This document shows positions 16,933 through 25,492 of a stretch of DNA of 64,000 bases, one piece after another; position 1 is the first letter of the stretch, and each line of letters opens with the position of its first letter. The stretch covers positions 1 to 64,000 of the forward strand of contig JAJDAK010000001.1 in assembly GCA_029261895.1 (NCBI GenBank). Reading direction: 5' to 3'. The DNA is from Deltaproteobacteria bacterium. Lineage in GTDB: Bacteria; Myxococcota_A; UBA9160; SZUA-336. A model generated the notes under the pieces. That model worked only from the letters and a program-made list of their open reading frames with translations, did no database searches and was not told the origin of the DNA. A program made the translations under genes and the position numbers.

Positions 16933-18751
16933 GAGGCATCGGAACTCCTCTCTCTGGAGGTCTACCCTGGCAACTCAGGATGACGGGCCGCAAGCTGCGG
17001 GTCCCAAAAGACCTCGGCGAAGACGACGCTCCCGGTCGGGGCGTGGTCGAAGTCGGCCGCAATCAGAATCAGACTCCTCAAACGAGGAGAACGGCACGCT
17101 AGCCGCGCCGTCCGCGGACGCTTCGCCCGCCCAAGCACATACGCCCAATGGCGAGTCGAACTCGAACGGGGGCTCCCGGCCACGCGGTTCAGGCCGACGA
17201 AGACGACGTCGGCGTCGTGGCGGCAGTTCGGACCCGCAACGCCAACAGCTCCTCGAACTGCTTCGCCGCGAGTTCGGCCTACATCATTTTCGGCCCGGCC
17301 AAGAACAGATCATGCGTTCGATCCTCGATGGCAAAGACACCTTAGCCGTACTTCCGACTGGCGGCGGTAAGTCCCTTACCTACCAACTTCCGAGTCTATT
17401 GCTCGATGGCCTCACCGTGGTCGTCTCGCCGTTGATCGCGTTAATTCGCGACCAATTCGAGAAACTGCGCGCGCAGGGCATCGAAGCCATTCGGCTTGAT
17501 AGTTCGTTGACTGCAACACAGCGCGAGGAAACGATGGTGTTGCTTGAGGAAGGCGAACAGAAGGTTCTGCTCATCACACCCGAGGGCGCAACGGGGCCCG
17601 CCTTCAAGAAGCGCCTCGGTGATCGACCGGTCGCGTTGTTTGTCGTCGACGAAGCGCATTGCGTTTCTGAATGGGGTCATGATTTTCGACCCGCTTATCT
17701 GGGGCTCGGCGCACTGATCGAGGAGTTGGGTCAGCCCACAACGCTGGCCTTGACCGCGACCGCAGCGCCGCAGGTACGCGAAGAAATCGTCAAGCGTCTC
17801 GGGCTCGAAGATCCATTGATGGTCGTACGTTCGGTCGCGCGGCCAAACCTGCGTTTCGAAGTCTGCCATTGCGATTCCGAAGACGATAAGCGTCGCGAAC
17901 TCATCCAATTTCTAAGACGTTTGCGACGCCCAGGCATCGTCTACTGCTCCACGGTCAAAGACGTCCAAGAGCTTGGCGCACTCTGTAAGTTGGCGCGGAT
18001 TCCCGCAGAGATTTATCACGGCCGACTCACCAAGGCCGAACGCGATCATGCACATCAACGCTTTATGTCGTCGGGGAAACGCATCGTGATGATCGCAACC
18101 AGCGCGTTCGGACTCGGCGTCGATAAATCCGATATTCGCTACGTGATTCACTACCAAATGCCCGGGTCGCTCGAGTCCTACGTCCAAGAAGCGGGGCGAG
18201 CAGGACGCGATGGGCTACCAGCACGCTGCATCCTGCTCTGGTTGCAGGACGACCTGAGCGTACAAAGACATTTCCTTTCCGAAGGCCCAGCAACGCGATC
18301 ACAGATTCGTAAACTCGTCGACGGTCTATCCGCGTGGAGCGGTGAGGGCCGCGCGGTGGATCCAGCGGTATTGGCGATGTCGACCGAGGTTGGCGTCACT
18401 CGAACCAAGGCGATTCTCGAAGGATTGAGAGATGCCGGCATGGTTACGGAGACCGACGGCGAATTCACATTGGTTGGCGAGATGACAGTAAAAGAAGCCG
18501 TCACCCTGCTCTCCCGTGGAAACGAAGAGCGCAAGACCAACGATCGACGCCGACTCGAGGGAATGATCGACTACGCGAGCACCGATACGGAGTGTCGGGT
18601 GACGATAATTCGCCGATATTTTGAAGACGGCGAAACCGTACCCTGTGGACGCTGCGACGTCTGTGAACCGAAGTTGCCACGCCGACGTCGACGCGCGAAA
18701 CGCGGTGGGCGCGCCGGCGGATCACGGGATTCCGGCTCATCCAAACGCTAG
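16931..18751 (+). CDS. recQ: RecQ-family ATP-dependent DNA helicase
   Basis: RecQ unwinds branched DNA during recombination and repair. Visible are FRPGQEQIMRSIL, Walker A LPTGGGKS, Walker B VDEAHCVSEWGHDFRP, LTATAAP, motif VI (QEAGRAGRDGLPA) and a zinc-binding C-terminus (C-x(n)-RRYFEDGE, CGRCDVC). The winged-helix region is short, and no HRDC domain is present. The N-terminal ~100 residues are low-complexity, rich in Arg, Ser, Gly and Asn. The start is unclear: ATG 16931 overlaps the -10 box, and CTG 16967 has the best ribosome site. A farther ATG at 16901 lies upstream of the promoter. Confidence 0.88.
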   Translation: MRHRNSSLWRSTLATQDDGPQAAGPKRPRRRRRSRSGRGRSRPQSESDSSNEENGTLAAPSADASPAQAHTPNGESNSNGGSRPRGSGRRRRRRRRGGSSDPQRQQLLELLRREFGLHHFRPGQEQIMRSILDGKDTLAVLPTGGGKSLTYQLPSLLLDGLTVVVSPLIALIRDQFEKLRAQGIEAIRLDSSLTATQREETMVLLEEGEQKVLLITPEGATGPAFKKRLGDRPVALFVVDEAHCVSEWGHDFRPAYLGLGALIEELGQPTTLALTATAAPQVREEIVKRLGLEDPLMVVRSVARPNLRFEVCHCDSEDDKRRELIQFLRRLRRPGIVYCSTVKDVQELGALCKLARIPAEIYHGRLTKAERDHAHQRFMSSGKRIVMIATSAFGLGVDKSDIRYVIHYQMPGSLESYVQEAGRAGRDGLPARCILLWLQDDLSVQRHFLSEGPATRSQIRKLVDGLSAWSGEGRAVDPAVLAMSTEVGVTRTKAILEGLRDAGMVTETDGEFTLVGEMTVKEAVTLLSRGNEERKTNDRRRLEGMIDYASTDTECRVTIIRRYFEDGETVPCGRCDVCEPKLPRRRRRAKRGGRAGGSRDSGSSKR

Positions 18752-18792
18752 GGTCCCCTTCGTATCGATTTTAGAAACCGACGGAGCAGTTA

Positions 18793-19578
18793 GTGAATTT
18801 TGAACGTGAAACCGAAGCCGCCCGCGAAGCGGCAATCCATGCCGGAAAGATCATTGCGGAATTCTCCAAGGGAGATCGCAAACATTGGGACAAGGCCGAA
18901 GATAATCCTGTCACCCAAGCCGATCTCGCAGCCAACGACGCGATTCAAACGCTGCTACATCGGGCCTTTCCCGATGACACGATTCTTTCGGAGGAGATCA
19001 AGGACTCCAAAGAACGCTTGCGCGCTGAGCGAGTTTGGATCATCGATCCGCTCGATGGCACCAAGGAGTTCATCGAGGGCGTTCCCGAGTTCGCGGTATC
19101 CATCGCGCTCACGATCCGCGGCGAACCCGTGGTCGGCTGCGTACATCAACCGCTTACGGGTGAATCATTCTGGGGCGCAAAAGGCTCGGGCGCATTCGTA
19201 GATGACCGGCGCATTTCCGTGACACCTACCGCGGCGCTCGACGAAAGCGTGGTGCTTTCAAGCCGCACTGAGATGAAGCGTGGCCAGATGGGCCCATACG
19301 AAAACGTATTCAAAGAGATCAAACCCGTCGGTTCGGTCGCGCTCAAGCTCGCATTGGTTGCTGCGGGACGCGCCGACTTTTGGATTTCCGCGGCCCCGAA
19401 GAGTGAATGGGACGTTTGTGGCGGAGATCTTTTGGTTCGCGAAGCCGGCGGTACATTCATCACGCTCGACCGCGGGGTCCGCGTGTACAATCAGGAAGAC
19501 ATATTGCTGCAGCCGTTGATGGCAGCAGGCTCGGTCGCGCTCGTTGAAGCGTTTCGTGACCTCGAAGGAAAGAATTGA
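18793..19578 (+). CDS. Inositol monophosphatase-family phosphatase, CysQ-like
   Basis: This 261-aa lithium-sensitive-type phosphatase has ILSEEIKD (metal-binding Glu pair), IDPLDGTKEFIEG (metal site) and SEWDVCGGDLLVREAGG. The TKEF variant is typical of CysQ/3'(2'),5'-bisphosphate nucleotidase, which removes PAP formed in sulfur assimilation. Inositol- or histidinol-phosphatase activity is an alternative. The GTG start has GGAG 6 nt upstream. It is followed by an exonuclease with a 4-nt TTGA overlap; that partner could be a small-RNA degrader, which PAP inhibits, but this link is inference. Confidence 0.8.
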   Translation: MNFERETEAAREAAIHAGKIIAEFSKGDRKHWDKAEDNPVTQADLAANDAIQTLLHRAFPDDTILSEEIKDSKERLRAERVWIIDPLDGTKEFIEGVPEFAVSIALTIRGEPVVGCVHQPLTGESFWGAKGSGAFVDDRRISVTPTAALDESVVLSSRTEMKRGQMGPYENVFKEIKPVGSVALKLALVAAGRADFWISAAPKSEWDVCGGDLLVREAGGTFITLDRGVRVYNQEDILLQPLMAAGSVALVEAFRDLEGKN

Positions 19579-20267
19579 AACACCCCATCCTAAAATTGGA
19601 TCCCGTATCGGATGAGCTTTATGACGCGTCTGGTCTCGACATCCCAGATTTTTCAAAGCGCCGAATTTGGATCTACGACCTTGAGGCAACCGGACTCGAC
19701 ACGACCAAGGAGCGTGTGACACAGGTCGCAGGAATTCCACTCGAAGACGGCAAGCTGATCGACGACGAAGCCTTCTGTCAATACGTTTACCCCGGAGACG
19801 GGATCGAGATTTCCAAAGAGGTGCAAGACCTCACTGGGATCACATTGGATATGTTGAAAGATGCCCCGAAGTTTCCCGATGTCTGGGCAGATTGTCTGAA
19901 AGCCGGCGAGGGTTCATACGTTTGGATGGGTCAGAGCGTCTTCGAGTTTGATGTTCCACTGCTTGAAACCGAGCTAGCGCGGCACGGGCAACCCACCGAC
20001 TTACCTCCTACGTTGGATTCAGTCGTGCTCGCGACCGCGTTACTGGGACCACCCGACACTCGTTGGAGTACCAGCGCGCTGCTGAATAAGTTCGAGGTCA
20101 CGACCGAAGGTTTACGTCGCCACGATGCATTGGACGACGTAAAAATCCTAGGCCGCATCCTGATTCCAATGATCAAGCTCATTAAGGAAGAACATGGTGA
20201 TCGCGTTCACATCCCGGCCAATAAGCCCGTGCCAGTGAAACGTCATCCGCCGATCCGATCCGCCTAG
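19575..20267 (+). CDS. DEDDh 3'-5' exonuclease (DnaQ/RNase T-like)
   Basis: This 230-aa protein has the DEDDh motifs: IYDLEATGLDTTKERV (Exo I, residues ~33-48), GQSVFEFDVPLLETEL (Exo II) and RRHDALDDVKILGRIL (Exo III with H-x(4)-D). It degrades DNA or RNA from the 3' end with two metals. Its sequence is not specific enough to choose between proofreading, RNase-T-like or Orn-like roles. The TTG start overlaps the upstream stop (TTGA) and has GAAGGA nearby. The stop overlaps the convergent GH84 gene by 4 nt. Confidence 0.82.
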   Translation: MKHPILKLDPVSDELYDASGLDIPDFSKRRIWIYDLEATGLDTTKERVTQVAGIPLEDGKLIDDEAFCQYVYPGDGIEISKEVQDLTGITLDMLKDAPKFPDVWADCLKAGEGSYVWMGQSVFEFDVPLLETELARHGQPTDLPPTLDSVVLATALLGPPDTRWSTSALLNKFEVTTEGLRRHDALDDVKILGRILIPMIKLIKEEHGDRVHIPANKPVPVKRHPPIRSA

Positions 20268-21682
20268 ACGAGGAAGCGACGCATCGCTTCGGCCTCCGCA
20301 TAACGCACGACCTCGTCTGCAAGACACCGATCCAAAATCAAACTCGGATCCTTCCCGAATCCCATCCGCTCATCGGTCAAATCCACTAACTGCGGATACA
20401 GTACGCGTCGCGGCCCGTAACTCACGCGGCCGTTCTCGGGCTCCAAAGTAAAACGTCCCTCCATCGAAAAGAACTCCAATACAGCATCGCGAGCCAACGT
20501 CGAAGAACGCAACCTCGCTAGCACTTTCAGAGCCGCTTCTATGCGTCGGGTTTCTCGTCGATAGCTCAAGAGCCAGGGTTCGATTTCCGCAAGCAATCTC
20601 TGGTCACTGATGTTTCTGCGCAGCAGGTTGGGCACCTCCAGTCGCGCACGCACCCGTTCTTGTAAAAGTTCGAGTGTTTCCGCATCCGGTCGAGTCTGAT
20701 AGCGGCGAAAAATTCCCTCTAACTCTCGATCGCGATCATCGAAGAACTGTGGTGAATACCGATGCGCTTCGGCAAAAAGCCGAAACGCTTCGACCGCGCC
20801 GAGTGCAAGCTCCGCAATCGCTTCACCCCAAGCGAGCTCACAATCGTAGTTCTGCGGATCTTCCAAGTAGCGCGCAGCACTCCTTACACCAAGCGAGGAC
20901 GCGCGCGCGAGCGGCATCGGGTTCAATAGCATGCCGCTGGCGTGTTCGGACAACGCAGCATCACGACCGGCATACGGACCGAGATGCAGCATCTGACGCA
21001 TCGGGCCATCGTTCACCGGAATATTGTCCCAGATGAGGACCTTGCGCTGAAGTACGCCTGCGCGCGCTGCCACCTCATCCAGACGAATCGTCGGGCTGAC
21101 AACGGTTCGGCCCGCCCATGCGACTTCGATTTCAGGCGCGAGACTGCTTCCCAGCTCGCTAAGATAAGGTGTGGATTCAAGACCCACGTACTCCGTGGGT
21201 ACAAACCAAAACATGACATCATCGCTGAACGCTTCTTGCAAAGCTTCAACGAGTGAGACCTGCGCGGCAGCAACCGATTTAAAACTGTGCCGATCCTCGG
21301 CATGTACGAGTTCCGTTGGAACATCATCCAAGAACAGGCCAAAGAAGCGCGACCCAAGCTGATAAAACGTTTGGAATTTTCGGATCAGGCATTCACGATC
21401 CGCCGCGGCCGAATACTTGACCGACATACCCGGTGATAACGCAAAACCGACATCGACACCGACGGACTGACCTTGTTCGACGAGCTCCTGAAATTCAGTC
21501 AAAGCGGCTGCCGGATAGGGATCGCGCCATAGGTCGCGATGAAGCTGATCCTCTTTGGGCGCATACATGAAGCGGTTCATCCCCCAGGCGCCCAGTCGAT
21601 CGATCATCCAGAGACGATCGGCATGGGTCCACGGGGTACCGTAATACCCTTCAACCACACCTCTGTGTTGGAACACTGTCAT
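20264..21682 (-). CDS. GH84 beta-N-acetylglucosaminidase-like enzyme
   Basis: This 472-aa protein matches the GH84 family (O-GlcNAcase/bacterial hyaluronidase type). GVVEGYYGTPW lies at residues 8-18 and the paired catalytic aspartates in FGLFLDDVP near 113-121. MYAPKEDQLHRDLWRDPY is the substrate-binding loop. There is no signal peptide, so it is probably cytoplasmic, unlike most bacterial GH84 enzymes. It begins 4 nt after feoB on the same strand, inside the Fur-controlled feo operon. The link to iron is unexplained. A GH20 hexosaminidase lies at 56376. Confidence 0.8.
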   Translation of the reverse strand: MTVFQHRGVVEGYYGTPWTHADRLWMIDRLGAWGMNRFMYAPKEDQLHRDLWRDPYPAAALTEFQELVEQGQSVGVDVGFALSPGMSVKYSAAADRECLIRKFQTFYQLGSRFFGLFLDDVPTELVHAEDRHSFKSVAAAQVSLVEALQEAFSDDVMFWFVPTEYVGLESTPYLSELGSSLAPEIEVAWAGRTVVSPTIRLDEVAARAGVLQRKVLIWDNIPVNDGPMRQMLHLGPYAGRDAALSEHASGMLLNPMPLARASSLGVRSAARYLEDPQNYDCELAWGEAIAELALGAVEAFRLFAEAHRYSPQFFDDRDRELEGIFRRYQTRPDAETLELLQERVRARLEVPNLLRRNISDQRLLAEIEPWLLSYRRETRRIEAALKVLARLRSSTLARDAVLEFFSMEGRFTLEPENGRVSYGPRRVLYPQLVDLTDERMGFGKDPSLILDRCLADEVVRYAEAEAMRRFLV

Positions 21683-21686
21683 ACGC

Positions 21687-23561
21687 CTAGAGTAATGCGG
21701 TCGAGATCCGATAGGTCACGAAACTTGCGCCATAGGCGAGTGCGAGCATGTAACTAAACGCCAATGCCGGCCAACGCCAGCCCCCGGTTTCGCGCGCCAT
21801 GATGACGATGGTTGAGGTGCACTGAAGCGCGAAGACGAAAAACACCAATAGCGAGAGTGCGACCGGCAGACTAAAGGCGACATCCTGAACCAATGCACTC
21901 CGTAACCCGTCAAAATCATCCGGGTCTTCCACCGCGTAGATCTGTGCAAGCGTAGCGACAATCACTTCGCGCGCGGCAAGACTCGCGATGAGGCCCACAC
22001 CGATCTTCCAATCGAATCCGAGCGGTGCGATGGCGGGCTCAATTCCCCGTCCCAATGTTGCCGCGGCACTCGCGTCGAGTTGCGCTTTCGCCTGCGACTT
22101 TGCATCAAGCGAAGGATCGGACTCGATCCGTGGGAACGCAAGCAACGCCCATAATACGATCGATGCGACCATGATCAACGTACCCGCGCGTTTTAGAAAT
22201 TTCCTTGCGCTGCCCCAAACTTGACTCAGTAGTAGTTTCAGCGTCGGAAAACGATATGGCGGGAGCTCGAGATAGAAAGTCGACATGGTTCCGCGCAGCA
22301 ATGTCGACTTTAACAGCGCTGCCGAAGCCAACGCGGTAAAGGCGCCGAGCAGGTAGAGACCCATCATCACGAGTCCCTGGGACCCAATCGGTCCGAACAC
22401 CTTGAACGCGGGAACAAACGCGGCAATGAGCAACGTATAGACCGGAAGACGCGCAGAGCAGGTCATGAACGGCGCCACAAAAATAGTCGCGAGTCGGTCG
22501 CGTGGCGAAGCAATCGTTCGTGCGGCCATGATGCCGGGAATCGCACATGCGTAAGACGACAGCAACGCAACAAAACATCGACCCTGCAATCCAACCCAGC
22601 CCATGACTCGGTCGACCACAAAAGCGGCCCGCGCCATGTATCCCACGTCTTCCAGAAAATGAATCAACCCAAAGAGAATTAGAATCTGCGGCAAGAAGAC
22701 CAAGACGGAACCCACACCGGCGAGCACGCCATCGGTCCAAAGGTCCGTCAATAAACTTTCGGGTAAGGTTTCGCGGGACATTCGACCCAGATCCCCGAAC
22801 ACGCCATCGATCCAATTCATCGCCGGGGCCGCCCAGCTAAAGATGCTTTGAAACAACAGAACCATCACTGCGGTAAAAATCAACATCCCCCAAAATGGAT
22901 GTAGCAGAACCGCGTCGAGGCGTTCCGTGCGTCGGTCTTTCGTCGTGAGTTCGGCACCGATCTCCTCGGCAACACGATCCACCCATGCGAAACGCTTATC
23001 CGCGGGTTCAGCGGGCGGCAGCACCGAAGGCTGGCTCCAAGATTCTGGCTTCACAAGGAGCTCGCGAAGTTCGTCTAACCCTACGCCGCGATGGCCGATC
23101 ACACCGATCACGGGAATGCCCAAGATTCGACTCAACTGTGCGAGATCGAGTCGCCCCCCGCGTGCGCGGACTTCGTCCACCATCGTGACCACCAGTACAG
23201 TGGGTCGCTCGCGCTGCAGGACTTGGGTCACCAAACCCAAGCCGCGCGACAGCGACGTACCATCTAAAACCACGACCAACGCATCGGGTACGGGTTCGTC
23301 TGGAATTTCTCCATCGAGTACCTGTGAGACGACCCGCTCGTCGGGTGTTTCCGCAGCCAGGCTATAGGTTCCGGGCAAATCCAGAATACGCAGTTCGCGT
23401 GACGCGCCGCGCATCAAACCTTCGCGACGCTCGACCGTTACCCCTGGATAGTTTCCGACCTTGGCTTGCGAACCGGTCAGCGCGTTAAAGAGTGTGGTCT
23501 TTCCAGCGTTCGGCGAACCCACCAACGCGATCTGAAGCGGCACGGCCGCGGCAGGTGTCAT
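21687..23561 (-). CDS. feoB: Ferrous iron transporter FeoB
   Basis: FeoB imports Fe(II) across the inner membrane, gated by an N-terminal G domain. G1 is GSPNAGKTT, G2 is in GNYPGVTVE, G3 is DLPGTY. G4 reads TMVD, not the usual N-x-x-D, similar to the TKxD of Rho GTPases, and G5 reads IGHRGVG. The membrane half (residues ~210-624) has the two gate repeats and typical cysteine segments. It is 624 aa, shorter than E. coli FeoB. Its ATG overlaps the feoA stop by 4 nt. Regulated by the Fur palindrome upstream of feoA. Confidence 0.95.
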   Translation of the reverse strand: MTPAAAVPLQIALVGSPNAGKTTLFNALTGSQAKVGNYPGVTVERREGLMRGASRELRILDLPGTYSLAAETPDERVVSQVLDGEIPDEPVPDALVVVLDGTSLSRGLGLVTQVLQRERPTVLVVTMVDEVRARGGRLDLAQLSRILGIPVIGVIGHRGVGLDELRELLVKPESWSQPSVLPPAEPADKRFAWVDRVAEEIGAELTTKDRRTERLDAVLLHPFWGMLIFTAVMVLLFQSIFSWAAPAMNWIDGVFGDLGRMSRETLPESLLTDLWTDGVLAGVGSVLVFLPQILILFGLIHFLEDVGYMARAAFVVDRVMGWVGLQGRCFVALLSSYACAIPGIMAARTIASPRDRLATIFVAPFMTCSARLPVYTLLIAAFVPAFKVFGPIGSQGLVMMGLYLLGAFTALASAALLKSTLLRGTMSTFYLELPPYRFPTLKLLLSQVWGSARKFLKRAGTLIMVASIVLWALLAFPRIESDPSLDAKSQAKAQLDASAAATLGRGIEPAIAPLGFDWKIGVGLIASLAAREVIVATLAQIYAVEDPDDFDGLRSALVQDVAFSLPVALSLLVFFVFALQCTSTIVIMARETGGWRWPALAFSYMLALAYGASFVTYRISTALL

Positions 23562-23803
23562 GCGTCTTTACGATCCAGCGTCACGCAGAGACCACCGAGC
23601 TGCTCGCGCCGCAGGCAAACGCGATAACCGCGTAGCTCGACTTCGATCGGGTCACCCAAGGGCGCGTTCCGCACCACCGTGATGGAGGTATGGGGCACGA
23701 AACCGAGATCGCGGAGGCGGTCAGAGATTAACTCGAGCTCGAGGTGACCGCAGAGCGACGCTCGCTGACCCGGCTTCAAATCTCCCAATGCCACACAACC
23801 CAT
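23558..23803 (-). CDS. feoA: FeoA ferrous iron transport accessory protein
   Basis: This 81-aa SH3-like protein assists FeoB. It has the FeoA pattern: LGDLKPGQRASL at the start, ISDRLRDLGFVPHTSITVV in the middle, and GDPIEVELRGYRVCLRREQL near the C-terminus. It is the first gene of the feoA-feoB-GH84 operon, overlapping feoB as ATGA. The promoter on the minus strand (TTGATA, 17 nt, TATGGT) overlaps the Fur box, so iron should repress it. Confidence 0.93.
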   Translation of the reverse strand: MGCVALGDLKPGQRASLCGHLELELISDRLRDLGFVPHTSITVVRNAPLGDPIEVELRGYRVCLRREQLGGLCVTLDRKDA

Positions 23804-23826
23804 TCGGGATCGGTCCCCTTTTCACC

Positions 23827-23849
23827 ATATTGATAATGGTTATCAATAT
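23827..23849. promoter_or_regulatory. Fur box upstream of feoAB
   Basis: A perfect dyad has 10-bp arms (ATATTGATAA and its exact complement) around TGG. It matches the Fur consensus core (GATAAT.ATTATC) closely. It overlaps the predicted minus-strand promoter of feoA and lies just upstream of the plus-strand small gene at 23934, so it might affect both. Confidence 0.85.
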
Positions 23850-23933
23850 CAATTGAATAGAGAGTATCGGCGACGCTCCAGAACTGTCAAGAAGAGCCCC
23901 AGAATGAGTGACTGTGGTAGCTTTCCCCGAAGA

Positions 23934-24173
23934 ATGAAGCCAACCACCGACTTAGATCCGCCCCTCAAACTCGATCGACCAGACCCGATGCAGGTCGCTA
24001 CCTGGGCCCGATTGAGTCCAGAGCAGAAGTTGGAGATTGGGCGGCAACTCCGCCAGGATGTCCTGTCGCTAAAGCGAGCCTGGGTGCGTGAGCAAAACCC
24101 GCATATCTCGGAAAAAATAATCGAAGCACGCTTGCGTGCTTGGCAGCTCTATGGCCGAACCGACCTGGATTGA
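23934..24173 (+). CDS. Small protein paired with a nucleotidyltransferase, antitoxin-like
   Basis: This 79-aa protein has a helical core: LSPEQKLEIGRQLRQDVLSLKRAWVREQ and SEKIIEARLRAWQLYGRTDLD. It resembles the small partner of a known pair with 'nucleotidyltransferase' proteins, whose pattern is L-x-x-E-x-x-x-I-x-x-x-L followed by a C-terminal L-Y-G. ATG 23934 is chosen as the most compact start; ATG 23904 is an alternative. It overlaps the next gene by about 23 nt and lies downstream of the Fur box. The role as antitoxin is inference. Confidence 0.5.
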   Translation: MKPTTDLDPPLKLDRPDPMQVATWARLSPEQKLEIGRQLRQDVLSLKRAWVREQNPHISEKIIEARLRAWQLYGRTDLD

Positions 24174-24708
24174 GCGTTTCGTCACACCGCTTAATGGCAG
24201 CGGAGTTTCCTATATGGTCACGGGGTCGATCGCGACCATGCTCTACGGCGAGCCCCGGCTGACACTCGATATCGATCTAGTTGTGGAAATCGACGTGGAA
24301 CAGGCACAAGCGATACTCGACGTTTTTCCCGAAGACGAGTTCTATCGGCCGCCGCTTGAGGTCCTTCGTGCGGAATGTACACGCGATTCCCGTGGACACT
24401 TCAACATCATCGAGCACGCGAGCGGAATGAAGGCCGACTTCTATCTTGCGGGACGCGATCCACTACAACGTTGGGGCTTGCAGAACCGGAGATGCATCGC
24501 GTTCTCCGCAGGAGAACTATTCGTCGCGCCACCGGAATACGTGATCGTCATGAAACTCGAGTATTGGCGCGAAGGTGGATCACCCAAACACGAACGCGAT
24601 ATAAGGGCAGTCCTCGCCGCGGGTGTGCCACTGGACCGCATGGAACTCGAACAGCGTATTCAAGATCGCGGCCTTAGCGATCTATGGGAACGGGTGCAGA
24701 ATAACTAG
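24151..24708 (+). CDS. Nucleotidyltransferase-like protein (AbiEii/MNT type candidate)
   Basis: This 185-aa protein has a minimal nucleotidyltransferase core: YMVTGSIATMLYGEPRLTLDIDLVVEI, giving GS-x(9)-PR-x-T-x-DID with the metal-binding aspartates. A second conserved segment is GHFNIIEHASGMKADFYLAGRD. Such proteins occur as toxins in AbiEii-like toxin-antitoxin modules or as DUF6036-like partners of small proteins. It overlaps the small upstream gene, giving a two-gene module. Its stop is followed by a short CTAGC/GCTAG dyad before the convergent frdD. Confidence 0.65.
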   Translation: MAEPTWIERFVTPLNGSGVSYMVTGSIATMLYGEPRLTLDIDLVVEIDVEQAQAILDVFPEDEFYRPPLEVLRAECTRDSRGHFNIIEHASGMKADFYLAGRDPLQRWGLQNRRCIAFSAGELFVAPPEYVIVMKLEYWREGGSPKHERDIRAVLAAGVPLDRMELEQRIQDRGLSDLWERVQNN

Positions 24709-24740
24709 CAAGCTAGTGCTGCACTCATGCCGCTGAACGG

Positions 24741-25091
24741 CTAGAGGCTCGAAATGACCTGGAACGTCCAGACCGTGCCGGCCAACGCCAGGCCGTAGAG
24801 CCCGTAGCTCACCACACCCTGGATGCGGTGCAGGCCTAGATCGAGCGCGAAGTGCCGCAGGTGATGCGCCGAATGCCAGAACGTAAGCGTGAACACGACG
24901 AAGATCAGGCCGCGACCGACTAAGCTCGTGGCTAACGCGTGCGCATGATGAAAGTCGAGGCCTTCAAACAAGCCGAGCGGCGCCGCGATCCCGATACTGA
25001 AAAACAACGCCGGTAAAACCAGCGCGGCCGCAAATCCACCCGCACCAAAGAGCATCCACCAAATGGGCTCGAGTTTATGAATCAGCTTCAT
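24741..25091 (-). CDS. frdD: Fumarate reductase subunit D (membrane anchor)
   Basis: This 116-aa protein has three hydrophobic segments, with the typical EPIWWMLFGAGGFAAALVLP first segment and FWHSAHHLRHFALDL near 70-84. FrdD anchors FrdAB to the membrane and helps bind quinone. It overlaps frdC by 4 nt and is the last gene of the frdABCD operon. Confidence 0.85.
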   Translation of the reverse strand: MKLIHKLEPIWWMLFGAGGFAAALVLPALFFSIGIAAPLGLFEGLDFHHAHALATSLVGRGLIFVVFTLTFWHSAHHLRHFALDLGLHRIQGVVSYGLYGLALAGTVWTFQVISSL

Positions 25092-25492
25092 CGCCCCACC
25101 CCGCTCAAGATCAGCAATAGGATGCTAGAGACCGCAACCAAACCGCCAAAATGCGCGACCAAGATCAGCGCCGGTGCGGGCGCAGGCATGAAACCCAACT
25201 TCACGCTGGGAATTTTGGCACCCACACGCAGCCAACGAATGGAAAAGAAAAGCGTTCCCAACAACAGAAAACTCGAGAGCGCGAGGACCGGAGCTTGCCC
25301 GAGCCATGTAACGAACGCCTGCCAGCTTTCGCTCCCACCGGCCAACGCTTGTAGCGCGAGCAAGAGCATCACGCAGACACCCATCAACACCATTCCCGAA
25401 CCTGCAAAGAGTACGTAGTTGCGGTAGCGCGTGTGACCGGTCCACCAACCGTCGGGAACCCTCGCTGGAGCGGTACGGGTTACTTCACTCAT
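25088..25492 (-). CDS. frdC: Fumarate reductase subunit C (membrane anchor)
   Basis: This 134-aa membrane subunit has three hydrophobic helices. The N-terminal polar segment includes WWTGHTRYRNYVLFAGSGM, and the middle segment FSIRWLRVGAKIPSVKLGF is typical of FrdC. It forms the anchor with FrdD. The gene overlaps frdB and frdD by 4 nt each. The order A-B-C-D with two small anchors is that of E. coli-type quinol:fumarate reductase. Confidence 0.83.
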   Translation of the reverse strand: MSEVTRTAPARVPDGWWTGHTRYRNYVLFAGSGMVLMGVCVMLLLALQALAGGSESWQAFVTWLGQAPVLALSSFLLLGTLFFSIRWLRVGAKIPSVKLGFMPAPAPALILVAHFGGLVAVSSILLLILSGVGR

